A DNA stretch of 64,000 bases, taken from positions 1-64,000 of the forward strand of contig JBNLDW010000008.1 of assembly GCA_050304615.1 (NCBI GenBank). Direction: 5' to 3'. A program made the position numbers and the translations under genes. This DNA is from CBFDBF01 sp050304615 (GTDB lineage Bacteria; Pseudomonadota; Gammaproteobacteria; Chromatiales; Chromatiaceae). The notes under the pieces were generated by a model. The model did not search any database. It saw nothing but the letters and a program-made list of their open reading frames with translations, and had not been told where the DNA came from. Of this stretch, positions 26,138 through 35,478 are shown in pieces (position 1 is the first letter of the stretch; the number at the start of each line of letters is the position of its first letter).

Positions 26138-27724
26138 ATGAGCACTAAGCAGCAGGACATCCACGCACACCGTATCCTGATTATTGACTTTGGTTCTCAA
26201 TACACTCAGCTGATTGCGCGTCGGGTACGTGAGGCCGGGGTCTATTGTGAGATCTGGCCATACGATCATTGTGAAGAGGTTATCGCCGAACACAAACCTG
26301 CTGGAATAATTCTATCCGGCGGCCCTGAGACCGTGACAGCCGAACATACCCCGCGGGCACCTCAGGTTGTATTCGACCTGGGGGTGCCTGTGCTGGGCAT
26401 CTGCTACGGCATGCAGACCATGGCGGAGCAACTAGGCGGCAAGGTTGAATCTGCAGATAAGCATGAATATGGCTACGCCCAGGTGCGGGCGCGTCACCAC
26501 TCCAAACTATTGCGCGATATTGAGGACCACACTACGGCAGAGGGCTATGGCCTGCTGGACGTGTGGATGAGTCATGGCGACAGAGTAGTTGAGCCGCCAC
26601 AGGGCTTCAGCGTTATCTGCGAGACGGATAATGCACCGCTGGCCGGGATGGCCGATGAAGAGCGCCACTATTATGGTCTTCAGTTTCATCCTGAGGTTAC
26701 CCACACCCGTCAGGGGCAGCGCATCATCGAGCGCTTTCTGTTCGAGATCTGTGGTTGCGATCCACTGTGGACCTCCGCCGGCATCATAGAGGAGAGCATC
26801 AATGCGGTGCGTGCACAGGTTGGCGATAAACATGTAGTGCTTGGTCTCTCTGGCGGAGTAGATTCATCGGTGGTTGCGGCCATGCTACATCGTGCCATTG
26901 GCGATCAGCTGACCTGTATCTTTGTGGATAACGGCCTGCTGCGCCTGCATGAGGGTGACCAGGTCATGGCTACCTTTGCTCAGCACATGGGGGTGAAGGT
27001 GATCCGGGTGGATGCAGAGCAGCGCTTCCTGGATGCACTTAAGGGTGAAGATGATCCTGAGAAAAAGCGCAAGATCATCGGCAATATGTTTATCGAGATC
27101 TTCGAAGAAGAGGCCAACAAGATCCCCGATGTGGATTTTTTGGCACAGGGTACCATCTACCCGGATGTGATCGAGTCTGCCGGGGCAAAATCCGGCAAGG
27201 CCCACGTAATCAAATCCCACCACAATGTAGGTGGTCTGCCCGACTACATGAAGCTGAGTCTGGTGGAACCGCTACGTGAGCTGTTCAAGGATGAGGTGCG
27301 TAAGATCGGCGTGGAGCTGGGTCTGCCATCTGAGATGGTCTATCGCCACCCATTTCCCGGGCCCGGTTTAGGAGTGCGTATCCTCGGCGAGGTCAAAAAG
27401 GAGTATGCCGATATCCTCCGTCTGGCCGATGATATCTTTATCTCCGAACTGCGTAGCCATAACTTATACGATCAGGTAAGCCAGGCCTTTGCCGTATTCC
27501 TGCCAGTCAAATCGGTCGGAGTAGTAGGGGATAGTCGCCGCTATGAGTATGTGGTATCTCTGCGTGCGGTAGAGACGGTAGACTTCATGACTGCCCGCTC
27601 TGCCCATCTGCCATTTGAGTTTCTGGATCTGGTATCCCGCCGCATCATCAACGAGGTCACCGGAATATCGCGGGTGGCCTATGATATCTCCGGTAAACCA
27701 CCTGCCACCATTGAGTGGGAGTAG
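26138..27724 (+). CDS. guaA: GMP synthase (glutamine-hydrolysing)
   Basis: Converts XMP to GMP. The N-terminal class I amidotransferase (about 1-200) has the nucleophile in GICYGMQ and the His-Glu of FHPEVTH. The PP-loop ATP pyrophosphatase has SGGVDSS. The C-terminal dimerisation domain ends in the typical PPATIEWE. 528 residues. Forms the guaBA unit with the gene upstream. Confidence 0.97.
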   Translation: MSTKQQDIHAHRILIIDFGSQYTQLIARRVREAGVYCEIWPYDHCEEVIAEHKPAGIILSGGPETVTAEHTPRAPQVVFDLGVPVLGICYGMQTMAEQLGGKVESADKHEYGYAQVRARHHSKLLRDIEDHTTAEGYGLLDVWMSHGDRVVEPPQGFSVICETDNAPLAGMADEERHYYGLQFHPEVTHTRQGQRIIERFLFEICGCDPLWTSAGIIEESINAVRAQVGDKHVVLGLSGGVDSSVVAAMLHRAIGDQLTCIFVDNGLLRLHEGDQVMATFAQHMGVKVIRVDAEQRFLDALKGEDDPEKKRKIIGNMFIEIFEEEANKIPDVDFLAQGTIYPDVIESAGAKSGKAHVIKSHHNVGGLPDYMKLSLVEPLRELFKDEVRKIGVELGLPSEMVYRHPFPGPGLGVRILGEVKKEYADILRLADDIFISELRSHNLYDQVSQAFAVFLPVKSVGVVGDSRRYEYVVSLRAVETVDFMTARSAHLPFEFLDLVSRRIINEVTGISRVAYDISGKPPATIEWE

Positions 27725-27842
27725 GGGCATCATACTTTAAGTATCACTGTCTGGAGTGCACCCTCAGGTAACAGCTGGTTGTTGCTATTCGATGGACTTA
27801 AATCATTAAAGGGTGTTTATTCCTTCTCCTTTCGTATGTTGA

Positions 27843-28643
27843 ATGATTGGGCTGGCTGAAGCTATGGATTACGATCTGGAAATCTGGCGAATTGTGGCGT
27901 TCTTGGCCCTTATAGCCCTCGGTAGTTTTACCCAGGCGTTCAGCGGCTTCGCTTTGGGGCTTATTGTTATGGGGGCGGTAACCGCACTCGATATTGCCCC
28001 CATACCTTTTACCGCTGGGGTTATAAGTCTTGTGGTGGTTATCAATGGCACCACGGCGCTGCATGGACACACAAAAGAGATTGAAACAGGTAGCTTAGTG
28101 CCGATTCTGCTGGGTCTGGTTCCGGGGGTTGTTGTGGGGTTCTTCCTGCTTTCGTATCTGGATACTAATCTGCCGGCTTTGCTACGATTGCTTCTGGGGC
28201 TCTTCATCCTGGTGGCTAGTGTGACCATGGTATTTAAACCGCACCCAAGGCAACAGATGAGCGGACCCCTAAGCCATCTGGCGGTTGGCTTTGGAGGCGG
28301 TATTTTCGGTGGACTGTTCAATACCAGTGGGCCGCCAATTATCTATCTATTGTACCGTCAACCGCTAGATGTATCGGCTATCCGGGCAACCCTGTTGTCG
28401 GTATTCTGGATCGCTGCGACCTGGCGTGCCACCCTGCTCGTGATAGATGGGGGATACAGCACAGATATGCTGATCCTTACGCTGTTGTCCCTGCCAATCG
28501 TCATTGTTACCGCGCGTATTGGTAGACGTCTAGCCAATCGACTGCCATCGCTGTTGATGCGCCGGTTTGCCTTTTCTCTTCTCGCTATCCTGGGCGCAGT
28601 TTTGATTCTGCCTGCTCTGGGTACACTACAAGCATGGTTTTAA
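27843..28643 (+). CDS. TauE/SafE-family membrane permease
   Basis: Polytopic inner-membrane protein of 266 residues with about eight hydrophobic segments and the TSUP pattern: two halves, each starting with a G-rich helix (FTQAFSGFALG and GGGIFGGLFNTSGPP). The family exports or imports sulfite, sulfonates or other sulfur anions; the substrate here is unknown. Two starts are possible, ATG 27843 and ATG 27864; neither has a strong Shine-Dalgarno sequence. It is monocistronic and no sulfur genes adjoin it. Confidence 0.82.
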   Translation: MIGLAEAMDYDLEIWRIVAFLALIALGSFTQAFSGFALGLIVMGAVTALDIAPIPFTAGVISLVVVINGTTALHGHTKEIETGSLVPILLGLVPGVVVGFFLLSYLDTNLPALLRLLLGLFILVASVTMVFKPHPRQQMSGPLSHLAVGFGGGIFGGLFNTSGPPIIYLLYRQPLDVSAIRATLLSVFWIAATWRATLLVIDGGYSTDMLILTLLSLPIVIVTARIGRRLANRLPSLLMRRFAFSLLAILGAVLILPALGTLQAWF

Positions 28644-28767
28644 ACAGTAGGGTGTTAATCCTCCAGAATGCATATATACCCTGGTTTGTATTAGTATATG
28701 CTGTGAGTCCTGGTACTGGTGCGCCTACTAGTAACCCTTATATCTTCATTGTATCTGAGGTATTAGC

Positions 28768-29079
28768 ATGAAACAGATATCGATAACCTTAGTGCTTCTA
28801 TTTGTCATTGGCGTCATGATCGCTACAAACCCATCTATTGAAGAGTACGAGCGCTTTATCGTCAAAGAACTTCGCGACCAGGCTCGCGAGGAGAGTGGCT
28901 TTGAGGGGGAGGCGCTGGCCGCTTTGCTCGGTAGTCTGGCCAGCAGTTTTCTGGTCACACAGACGAGGCATCACGACTATCTTCTCTTCAGTACCTACGA
29001 GACACCAATAGGCGATGAAACTATGGAGGTGGTCGGCGCGCTACGCCAGTTTTACGTTCTTGAGTCGCCAACCAGATAA
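28768..29079 (+). CDS. DUF4359-type small exported protein
   Basis: 103 residues. An N-terminal hydrophobic segment (about 5-20) is followed by TNPSIEEYERF, the characteristic start of the DUF4359 family, then an acidic helix and a short C-terminal beta-rich part (HHDYLLFSTYETP). Likely periplasmic and membrane-tethered. Function unknown. Upstream of creB but separated by 257 bases. Confidence 0.65.
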   Translation: MKQISITLVLLFVIGVMIATNPSIEEYERFIVKELRDQAREESGFEGEALAALLGSLASSFLVTQTRHHDYLLFSTYETPIGDETMEVVGALRQFYVLESPTR

Positions 29080-29336
29080 TCGTAATCAGCAGCTAACTTA
29101 GCGTTCATAATCCATCTCACCGGGAGATTTTTTCCGAAGCCAGCATTAGTCAGGCATTCGCTATTTTTCTGATAGTGAAATCTATCGGTTTGTCCTCCTG
29201 TATTCGCTCGCTGTTGGTGTCACAAGTACTTGGGCTAATCTAACCTTCAATCTGGCATCTGGTTATGCGACGTTGTCTTTATCCTCAGTGGGCGACATAA
29301 TGTAGGGAACCAGATCGTTAGGAATGACAAACAGCT

Positions 29337-30047
29337 GTGGCAGAAACCCTGATTTTTATCGTAGAGGATGAGCCTTCGATTGCGCAAACTGTTCAGTTTG
29401 CGCTGGAGTCGGAGGGATTCTCTACTCAGCATTTTACTACAGGTGGATCTTGCCTAAACTCATTTGATGCCCACACTCCATCGCTGATCCTGCTTGACGT
29501 TGGTCTTGCTGATGGTAGCGGCTTCGATTTTTTTCGCCTGTTTCGTCAACGCTGTTCGGCACCGGTTATTTTTCTGACTGCGCGTGGTGAAGAGATTGAT
29601 CGGGTCGTGGGTCTGGAAATGGGGGCCGATGACTACATAGTTAAGCCTTTCAGCCTGCGGGAACTGGTCGCTCGCGTGCGGGTCGTATTGCGTCGCCTGG
29701 ATGATGTGCAGCTGGTTATAGATGAGGATGCGGACAACAGCATCACATCCACATCGGATCTCTTTGTTATAGACGAACTACGGCGGCAAATTCTCTATTG
29801 TTCGACTGCTCTCGACCTGACTCTTCATGAATACCGCTTGCTGGAGACCCTGATCAGTCAACCAGGCCGTGTGTTTAGCCGTGGCCAACTGCTGGAACGT
29901 GCCTGGGAAAACCCGGACCATCGGCTGGAACGTACGATCGACAGTCATATCAAGAGCCTGCGCAACAAACTGCGGGCAGTGGATTCCGAGAGCAATCCAA
30001 TTCGCACCCACCGCGGTCTCGGTTACTCGTTAGACCCTGATTTATGA
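29337..30047 (+). CDS. creB: Response regulator CreB
   Basis: OmpR-family regulator of 236 residues. Receiver domain: acidic pair EDE near residue 10, phospho-Asp in LILLDVGLADG, Lys in DYIVKPFS. The C-terminal winged helix (about 130-236) contains LTLHEYRLLETLI and RTIDSHIKSLRNKL. GTG start at 29337. Its stop overlaps creC (ATGA at 30044-30047). The CreB assignment rests mainly on the strongly CreC-like partner. In E. coli CreB binds direct repeats TTCAC-N6-TTCAC; arrays with the same 11-base period lie before the VIT genes (31495-31532 and 34333-34370). Confidence 0.85.
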   Translation: MAETLIFIVEDEPSIAQTVQFALESEGFSTQHFTTGGSCLNSFDAHTPSLILLDVGLADGSGFDFFRLFRQRCSAPVIFLTARGEEIDRVVGLEMGADDYIVKPFSLRELVARVRVVLRRLDDVQLVIDEDADNSITSTSDLFVIDELRRQILYCSTALDLTLHEYRLLETLISQPGRVFSRGQLLERAWENPDHRLERTIDSHIKSLRNKLRAVDSESNPIRTHRGLGYSLDPDL

Positions 30048-31489
30048 GTATTCGGAGACGAATTTTCTTCGTGTTTGTCGCCACGATGATCGCCGGTTTC
30101 GCCCTGCTCGCTAACTGGATCCGTAATGATGTCTCTGACCGTTACAGTGAATCCTTTGAAGAGGTCATGGTCGATATGGCCAATCTTTTGGCTGAGATTA
30201 TCACCACCGACATCGCCCTTGGAGATCAGAAATTCCAACGGCTTGATGATGCCTTCGACCGTGTCAAACAGCGCCAGTTTTCTGCCCAAATTTATGATTT
30301 CGAAAAAACCTCGGTCGATATTCAGGTTTACGTGACCGATGATAAAGGCATTGTGATCTATGATTCAGATGATGGAAAGGCAGTAGGTAAGGATTACTCC
30401 AACTGGCTCGATGTTCACCGGACACTATTGGGTGAATACGGTGCCCGAGCCACCCGTTTCCCTGAGGTGCAGTCACCCCATGATCCTGCTCGGGTATTAA
30501 CAGTGGCTTACGTGGCTGCCCCAATTTATATGGAAAACAAAATTGCGGGCGTCGTTACGGTAGCGAAACCAAAATACAATATCGACCGCTTTGTTGCGTC
30601 GGCTAAGAAGAAACTTATCTGGGCAGTTTTGCTGGCGGTTGCATTAGTGGCTGCGGTTGCTTTTATGCTGTACGGCTGGGTAAGCAGGCCGCTGCAGGAG
30701 TTGGTTGATTATGCCCACCGCATAAGCCGCAATGAGCGTGTCGATCTGCCGCTACTTGGAGATAACGAAATAGGTCGTGTTGGCCAAGCTATGGATGAAA
30801 TGCGCCAGGCCCTGGAAGACAAACAATATGTGGAACGCTATGTACAAACCCTGACCCATGAACTGAAAAGCCCGCTGACCGGAATACAGACCGCAGCTGA
30901 GCTGCTCAAACGCGACCTGCCTGTGGAAAAGCGCGAACAGTTTGCGAACACCATTATGCGTGAGAGTGAGCGCCTTAGTCTGTTTTCTAGCCAGTTATTG
31001 CAACTTACCGCCCTGGAAAAACGTCAAAATGTGGATGAGCCAAAAGATTTTTCCATCAATCAAACCATTGAGGACGTGATCGATACGCATCAGCTTGACT
31101 GTGAACAGCGCAACCAGTCAGTCAACTTCGAAGCGGAGTCTGTATATACCGTAAACGGAGACCCTTTTCTGATTCGCCAGGCGATCGATAACCTGCTGCG
31201 CAATGCAATTGAGTTTTCACCCTCTGAGAGCAGCATAACCATACGGGTAGAGCAGCATCAGAACAACCTTGTGATTGATATTATTGATCAAGGCCCGGGC
31301 ATACCAGATTTTGTCGGTGAGCGAATATACGAACGTTTCTACTCCCTGCCACGCCCCGGTACAGGACGCAAGAGTACCGGCATCGGCCTCACTTTTGCCC
31401 GTGAGGTTGCTCAGCTGCATGGCGGAGGAGTAATCCTGGAAAACCGGGCTGTCGGAACCCTCGCACGTCTGACACTGCCGCTTAAGTAA
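30044..31489 (+). CDS. creC: Sensor histidine kinase CreC
   Basis: Inner-membrane kinase, 481 residues. Topology: TM1 about 8-25, a periplasmic domain of about 160 residues with CreC-type motifs (VYVTDDKGIVIYDSD, GKDYSNWLDVHRTL, YGARATR, VAAPI), TM2 about 187-210, HAMP, H-box LTHELKSPLTGIQTAAE, N-box LLRNAIEFSP, and G-boxes GPGIPD and STGIGL. All catalytic motifs are intact. The close match to E. coli CreC in the sensor domain supports orthology. The usual CreD membrane protein is missing; a VIT/VWA gene takes its place 104 bases downstream. Confidence 0.9.
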   Translation: MSIRRRIFFVFVATMIAGFALLANWIRNDVSDRYSESFEEVMVDMANLLAEIITTDIALGDQKFQRLDDAFDRVKQRQFSAQIYDFEKTSVDIQVYVTDDKGIVIYDSDDGKAVGKDYSNWLDVHRTLLGEYGARATRFPEVQSPHDPARVLTVAYVAAPIYMENKIAGVVTVAKPKYNIDRFVASAKKKLIWAVLLAVALVAAVAFMLYGWVSRPLQELVDYAHRISRNERVDLPLLGDNEIGRVGQAMDEMRQALEDKQYVERYVQTLTHELKSPLTGIQTAAELLKRDLPVEKREQFANTIMRESERLSLFSSQLLQLTALEKRQNVDEPKDFSINQTIEDVIDTHQLDCEQRNQSVNFEAESVYTVNGDPFLIRQAIDNLLRNAIEFSPSESSITIRVEQHQNNLVIDIIDQGPGIPDFVGERIYERFYSLPRPGTGRKSTGIGLTFAREVAQLHGGGVILENRAVGTLARLTLPLK

Positions 31490-31494
31490 TCTCT

Positions 31495-31532
31495 TTCACA
31501 TAATCTCCATACCTTTTCCACCCATTCTCCAC
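31495..31532 (+). promoter_or_regulatory. Four cre-tag-like half-sites at 11-bp steps (VIT/VWA promoter)
   Basis: TTCAC (31495), TCCAT (31506), TCCAC (31517) and TCCAC (31528) are spaced exactly 11 bases start to start, i.e. one helical turn. The E. coli CreB target is TTCAC-N6-TTCAC, which has the same period. The array lies 62-99 bases before the VIT/VWA start, and the same arrangement occurs before the truncated copy. Confidence 0.6.
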
Positions 31533-31593
31533 ATAAAAACCAGGTAGCTGCTGCACACTTATCAGCACCTGGATAACTTATGGAGAAAAAAGA

Positions 31594-33588
31594 ATGAACC
31601 TACTACCTGCTAAATCTACTTCGCGGCTGGCCATGTTACTGGTTCTGCTGCTGACCCTGGACTTTGCCGCAGCCGCAACTGGCGAGGCCAATACATCACC
31701 ACTGTCTCCCTATTTTTTTATTGAGGGTGACGATTCTGGTGTCGAACGCCTGCCCCTAAAAAAGACCCACACCGATGTCAAGCTAAACGGTTACATGGCT
31801 CATGTGGTGGTAACCCAGATCTATCGCAACCAGGGTACTGCGCCGATCAACGCCACCTATATTTTCCCCGGATCGACTCGGGCTGCGGTCAACGGTATGA
31901 CCATGACCATAGGTGAGCGCCGGATTGTCGCAAAGATCAAAGAAAAACAGGAGGCCAAGAAGACATTCGAAAAGGCAAAAAAGGCAGGTAAATCAGCCTC
32001 TCTGTTGTCCCAAAAAAGACCGAACGTGTTTTCCATGCAGGTTGCCAACATTATGCCTGGTGACGAGATTAAGGTTGAACTGACCTACAACGAAATCCTT
32101 AGTGCTGAGGATGGTGTCTATGAATTCGTCTATCCCGCAGTCGTTGGGCCACGCTACAGTGGTGATGCTTCCTCCAGCTCTGAAGAGACCAAGTGGATCC
32201 AAAATCCATACTTTTCTGAAGGGGCCAGTGACCCGACAGGTTTCGAACTTGAAATCAGTATGCACTCTCCACTACCGATAAATTCAATGACCTCTCCATC
32301 GCATAAAATCGATGCTCGATGGGACGGCAAAAAGTCGGTTGCGATTTCACTGCCGGACGCCGGCAATGCTGGTAATCGCGATTTCATCCTGCGCTATCGC
32401 CTGCAGGATGAGAAGATCCTAACTGGTCTGACTCGTTTTGAAAGTAATGGTGAGAATTACTTTCTGCTGGTCTCAGAGCCCCCCAGCCGGGTATTGCCGG
32501 AACAGATTCCAGGCCGTGACTATTTTTTTGTTATCGATATCTCCGGCTCAATGCATGGATTTCCGCTGGATACAGCGAAACAGTTGATGGAAAACCTGCT
32601 TAAAAATCTGAAACCCAGCGATCACTTTAACATCCTGTTTTTCGCCGGAGGTTCAGCGATGCTGTCACATCAGCCACTACCAGCCACATCGGAAAATATC
32701 TCACGCGCCAAGGCCATGCTGATGAAGCAGAGGGGTGGGGGTGGAACTGAACTTTATCCAGCCTTGCAGAAGGTGTTAAGTATGCGTAGCGAGGATGATG
32801 TCTCTCGCAACATCGTGCTGATTACCGACGGCTATATCAGTGCTGAGGATCGCGTATTTAAATTGATCGACCGAAATCTACATCGTAATAATCTATTCGC
32901 TTTTGGTATCGGCTCATCAGTTAATCGTTATTTGATAGAGGGTATAGCCAAGGTCGGTCACGCTGAACCATTTGTGGTGACCGATCAGAATGAGGCCGCT
33001 CAGCAGGCGCGACGTTTCAATGACTATATCTCTGCTCCTGCACTGACCAATATTCGACTCGAGGCAGACGGCGTTGAGCTGTATGACATGGAGCCAGCGA
33101 GAATTCCAGATATGCTTGCGCAGCGCCCAATCATGGTGCTGGGGAAGTATCGCAATGCCAGTGAATCTTCAAGCCTGACCATTAAGGGTGTTGGAGGGAA
33201 GGGAGAACGGCAGTGGAAATTCGATCTCCATGAAGCGACCACTGGAGACACAAATCTCCCGCAACTATGGGCCAGAAAACGGCTGGAGAGAATATACGTA
33301 CTTCCAGACGAAGATAAGGATGTTCAGCGGGAAAAGATCATCAATCTAGGGCTCCAGTATTCGCTGCTGACCAAACACACTTCGTTTGTTGCCGTTGATG
33401 AAACGGTAAGGAACCAGTCGAAACAGGCCAAAAATGTGAAACAGCCGTTACCGCTACCAGAGGGCGTCAGCAATCTGGCTGTGGGCCGCCCCATGCCGGA
33501 GCCGGAACTGGTATGGATGCTGATCATGACCTTGATCGCCGGCGCAATCGGCACTTTATGGAAACGTCGCGATGCAACTGCTGTTTAA
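31594..33588 (+). CDS. VIT- and VWA-domain surface protein with PEP-CTERM-like tail
   Basis: 664 residues. A signal peptide ending in AAA (about 1-28) is followed by a VIT domain (about 38-170; VVVTQIYRNQG, YIFPGS) and a VWA domain (about 305-480) with an intact MIDAS: DISGSM at 315-320, a Thr in GGGGTELYPAL, and Asp in ITDGYIS. The C-terminus has PMPEPE, a hydrophobic segment and a basic end (WKRR), i.e. a tripartite sorting tail. This predicts export, metal-dependent adhesion and processing by the exosortase encoded next, whose start overlaps by 17 bases. The same VIT-VWA architecture is known from proteobacterial targets of dedicated sortases paired with two-component systems. Ligand unknown. 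Confidence 0.85.
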   Translation: MNLLPAKSTSRLAMLLVLLLTLDFAAAATGEANTSPLSPYFFIEGDDSGVERLPLKKTHTDVKLNGYMAHVVVTQIYRNQGTAPINATYIFPGSTRAAVNGMTMTIGERRIVAKIKEKQEAKKTFEKAKKAGKSASLLSQKRPNVFSMQVANIMPGDEIKVELTYNEILSAEDGVYEFVYPAVVGPRYSGDASSSSEETKWIQNPYFSEGASDPTGFELEISMHSPLPINSMTSPSHKIDARWDGKKSVAISLPDAGNAGNRDFILRYRLQDEKILTGLTRFESNGENYFLLVSEPPSRVLPEQIPGRDYFFVIDISGSMHGFPLDTAKQLMENLLKNLKPSDHFNILFFAGGSAMLSHQPLPATSENISRAKAMLMKQRGGGGTELYPALQKVLSMRSEDDVSRNIVLITDGYISAEDRVFKLIDRNLHRNNLFAFGIGSSVNRYLIEGIAKVGHAEPFVVTDQNEAAQQARRFNDYISAPALTNIRLEADGVELYDMEPARIPDMLAQRPIMVLGKYRNASESSSLTIKGVGGKGERQWKFDLHEATTGDTNLPQLWARKRLERIYVLPDEDKDVQREKIINLGLQYSLLTKHTSFVAVDETVRNQSKQAKNVKQPLPLPEGVSNLAVGRPMPEPELVWMLIMTLIAGAIGTLWKRRDATAV

Positions 33589-34300
33589 CCAGGGTCGCTG
33601 GCAGTCACTGTTATGGTGGCTGCCAGTTATCACTCTAACGCTGTTATTGAAACAGCACTACAGCATTGCGAGTGCCGCAGAGCTGGAGTGGATGCTGCAG
33701 CCGCTAGCGGATGTGCTCAGCCTCGTTACCAGCAACGAATTCCACCGGGATACAAATGGCGAGTGGGTTAGCATTGCCGCCGATGTACGTCTGGTCAAAT
33801 CCTGTGCTGGGGTCAATTTCATGCTGATGTCGCTATTTGCCTTTGCCTGGAGCTTTCGGCCTGACCCAAAGGAAAAGCCACAACTTCTTTCATTGATTAG
33901 TAGTTATCCGGTGTTGTTGGCGGCAGTCTGTGTAGCCGCCTGGAGTATGGCCCTGCTTGCCAACACCTTGCGTATACTGTTGGCGATGTATCTGCAATCG
34001 GATGACTCGATAATCCATGGCATAGGCATTGATGAAGGTACGGTTCACCGCTTTATAGGGTTGGCTGTTTACCTCCCTCTGCTTACGCTACAGATGATGC
34101 CAGGCAATCGTGTCAGCAAGCGGCAGATGGTGTTAGTTCCTGTCCTATTGTATGCGGTACTGATGATTTTGATTCCACTATTGACAGGAAACGCATTGCG
34201 TAATCCGGCACTGTTTCTTGAGCATGCTATTCAGTTGAGCGTTGGTATCGCCATCACTCAAGTAGGATTATATCTGCTCTTAAATCGACAACATATTTAG
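33572..34300 (+). CDS. Exosortase-family transpeptidase (XrtK-like)
   Basis: Polytopic inner-membrane protein of 242 residues with about six hydrophobic segments. The exosortase triad is present in order: Cys78 (KSCAGVNF), Arg134 (ANTLRI) and His159 (VHRFIG). Exosortases cleave C-terminal PEP-CTERM-type signals and probably transfer the protein to another molecule. The gene overlaps the VIT/VWA gene by 17 bases, so that protein is the obvious substrate. The short length and one-substrate layout recall exosortase K, but the subfamily is not certain. Confidence 0.8.
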   Translation: MQLLFNQGRWQSLLWWLPVITLTLLLKQHYSIASAAELEWMLQPLADVLSLVTSNEFHRDTNGEWVSIAADVRLVKSCAGVNFMLMSLFAFAWSFRPDPKEKPQLLSLISSYPVLLAAVCVAAWSMALLANTLRILLAMYLQSDDSIIHGIGIDEGTVHRFIGLAVYLPLLTLQMMPGNRVSKRQMVLVPVLLYAVLMILIPLLTGNALRNPALFLEHAIQLSVGIAITQVGLYLLLNRQHI

Positions 34301-34332
34301 AGCTGGCTCTAGGCTATTATCGCTTACGCCTC

Positions 34333-34370
34333 TCTACATAAACTCCACAAGTTTTCCATCAAATCTACAC
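34333..34370 (+). promoter_or_regulatory. Second array of four 11-bp-phased half-sites
   Basis: TCTAC (34333), TCCAC (34344), TCCAT (34355) and TACAC (34366) repeat at exactly 11 bases. The downstream leader also matches the VIT/VWA leader (CTGCTGCACACT and TATGTGGAG/TATGGAG near the start), so the whole promoter was duplicated. Confidence 0.55.
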
Positions 34371-34432
34371 CGAAACAGCAACTGGCTGCTGCACACTGGT
34401 TAACACATAAACAACCTATGTGGAGCATAACA

Positions 34433-34720
34433 ATGAACCTGCTATCTGGAAATTTATCTGTGCGGCTTGAGCTGTCGTTGACTTCGCTATTGTCACAGGC
34501 CGTTGTAGCGGTTGGGTCAGGCGAAAACCAGCGACCCCCACTGTCTGCCCACTTCTCTATTGAGAGTGACGAATCCGGGGTTGATGACCTGTCCCGTAAA
34601 AAGGACAGCGCCAAGGTCAAGCTGAATTGCCATCTGATTCAGGTGGTGGAAACCAAGATCTGTTGCAATCGTAGCAACGCGCCTATCACTGCCGCTGTGT
34701 TTAAAATGGAGACCATATAA
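34433..34720 (+). pseudogene. Truncated second copy of the VIT/VWA gene
   Basis: An open frame of 95 codons starting MNLLSGN aligns with the first about 95 residues of the VIT/VWA protein: PLSAHFSIESDESGVD against PLSPYFFIEGDDSGVE, then KVKLN, and CNRSNAPITA against YRNQGTAPINA. It then leaves the family and stops at 34720. Everything after the early VIT domain, including VWA and sorting tail, is missing. The signal peptide is weaker than in the full copy. The stop codon directly abuts the ATG of the prenyltransferase gene, so the reading may now serve as a translated leader. Deletion after operon duplication is the likely origin. Confidence 0.7.
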
Positions 34721-35467
34721 ATGCACACCTATCCGCTACAAAGAGTCAAAAAACCACTGCATGTCGGTATTATTATGGACGGCAACGGACGTTGGGCTAC
34801 CAGTCGTAACATGCCGCGTTCCGCTGGTCACAGGGCTGGCCTGAAAGCACTGCGCCGGATTGTGGAAGCCGCTCCCGCTCTTGGCATCGGCACACTAACA
34901 GTCTATGCATTCTCATCCGATAATTGGCACCGACCGGTGCCGGAAGTCTCCGCCTTAATGATTCTGCTGGGCTACTATTTGCGGCAGGAAGCGTCAAATC
35001 TGGCCGCCAATAACATTCGCCTGACGGCGATCGGCCGCCGCGACCGCTTTGGTAGTGATATTCAAGCTGCCCTCGAACAGGCGGAGCAGAAAACCGCTGC
35101 GGGTCAATCCATGCACCTGCGGCTGGCGCTCGACTATTCGTCCCGCGACGCCATAGTGACTGCCGCAAACCAGTTAGCCCCGGAAAACATCAGTCGCCAA
35201 AGTCTATCCCAGTACCTCGCAGGAGACACCGATGTTCCTTCACTTGATCTGCTAATCCGTACCGGCGGAGAGCAGCGCTTGTCTGATTTCCTGTTGTGGG
35301 AAGCGGCCTATGCCGAACTCTATTTTACTAAATGTTTGTGGCCCGATTTTGATGCTGATGACCTGGCATTCGCGCTGACCGATTATTACAACCGCGAGCG
35401 CCGCTTCGGTGCTCTGCCCAGCATCGAACCAGCTCCCAAAACATCTGATCGCATAGCCATATTATAA
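34721..35467 (+). CDS. UppS-family cis-prenyltransferase (accessory copy)
   Basis: Makes a cis-polyprenyl diphosphate from isopentenyl diphosphate. 248 residues. All family motifs are intact: MDGNGRWA, RSAGHRAG, YAFSSDNWHRP (usually SSENWNRP), RTGGEQRLSDFLLW and the YAELYF stretch. The housekeeping uppS normally lies in tsf-pyrH-frr-uppS-cdsA, which is not here, so this is probably a second enzyme in the exosortase locus. It could supply a lipid carrier for the exosortase or a glycan; that is inference. GGAG lies about 9 bases upstream of the ATG. Confidence 0.88.
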   Translation: MHTYPLQRVKKPLHVGIIMDGNGRWATSRNMPRSAGHRAGLKALRRIVEAAPALGIGTLTVYAFSSDNWHRPVPEVSALMILLGYYLRQEASNLAANNIRLTAIGRRDRFGSDIQAALEQAEQKTAAGQSMHLRLALDYSSRDAIVTAANQLAPENISRQSLSQYLAGDTDVPSLDLLIRTGGEQRLSDFLLWEAAYAELYFTKCLWPDFDADDLAFALTDYYNRERRFGALPSIEPAPKTSDRIAIL

Positions 35468-35478
35468 GGAGTATCTAA

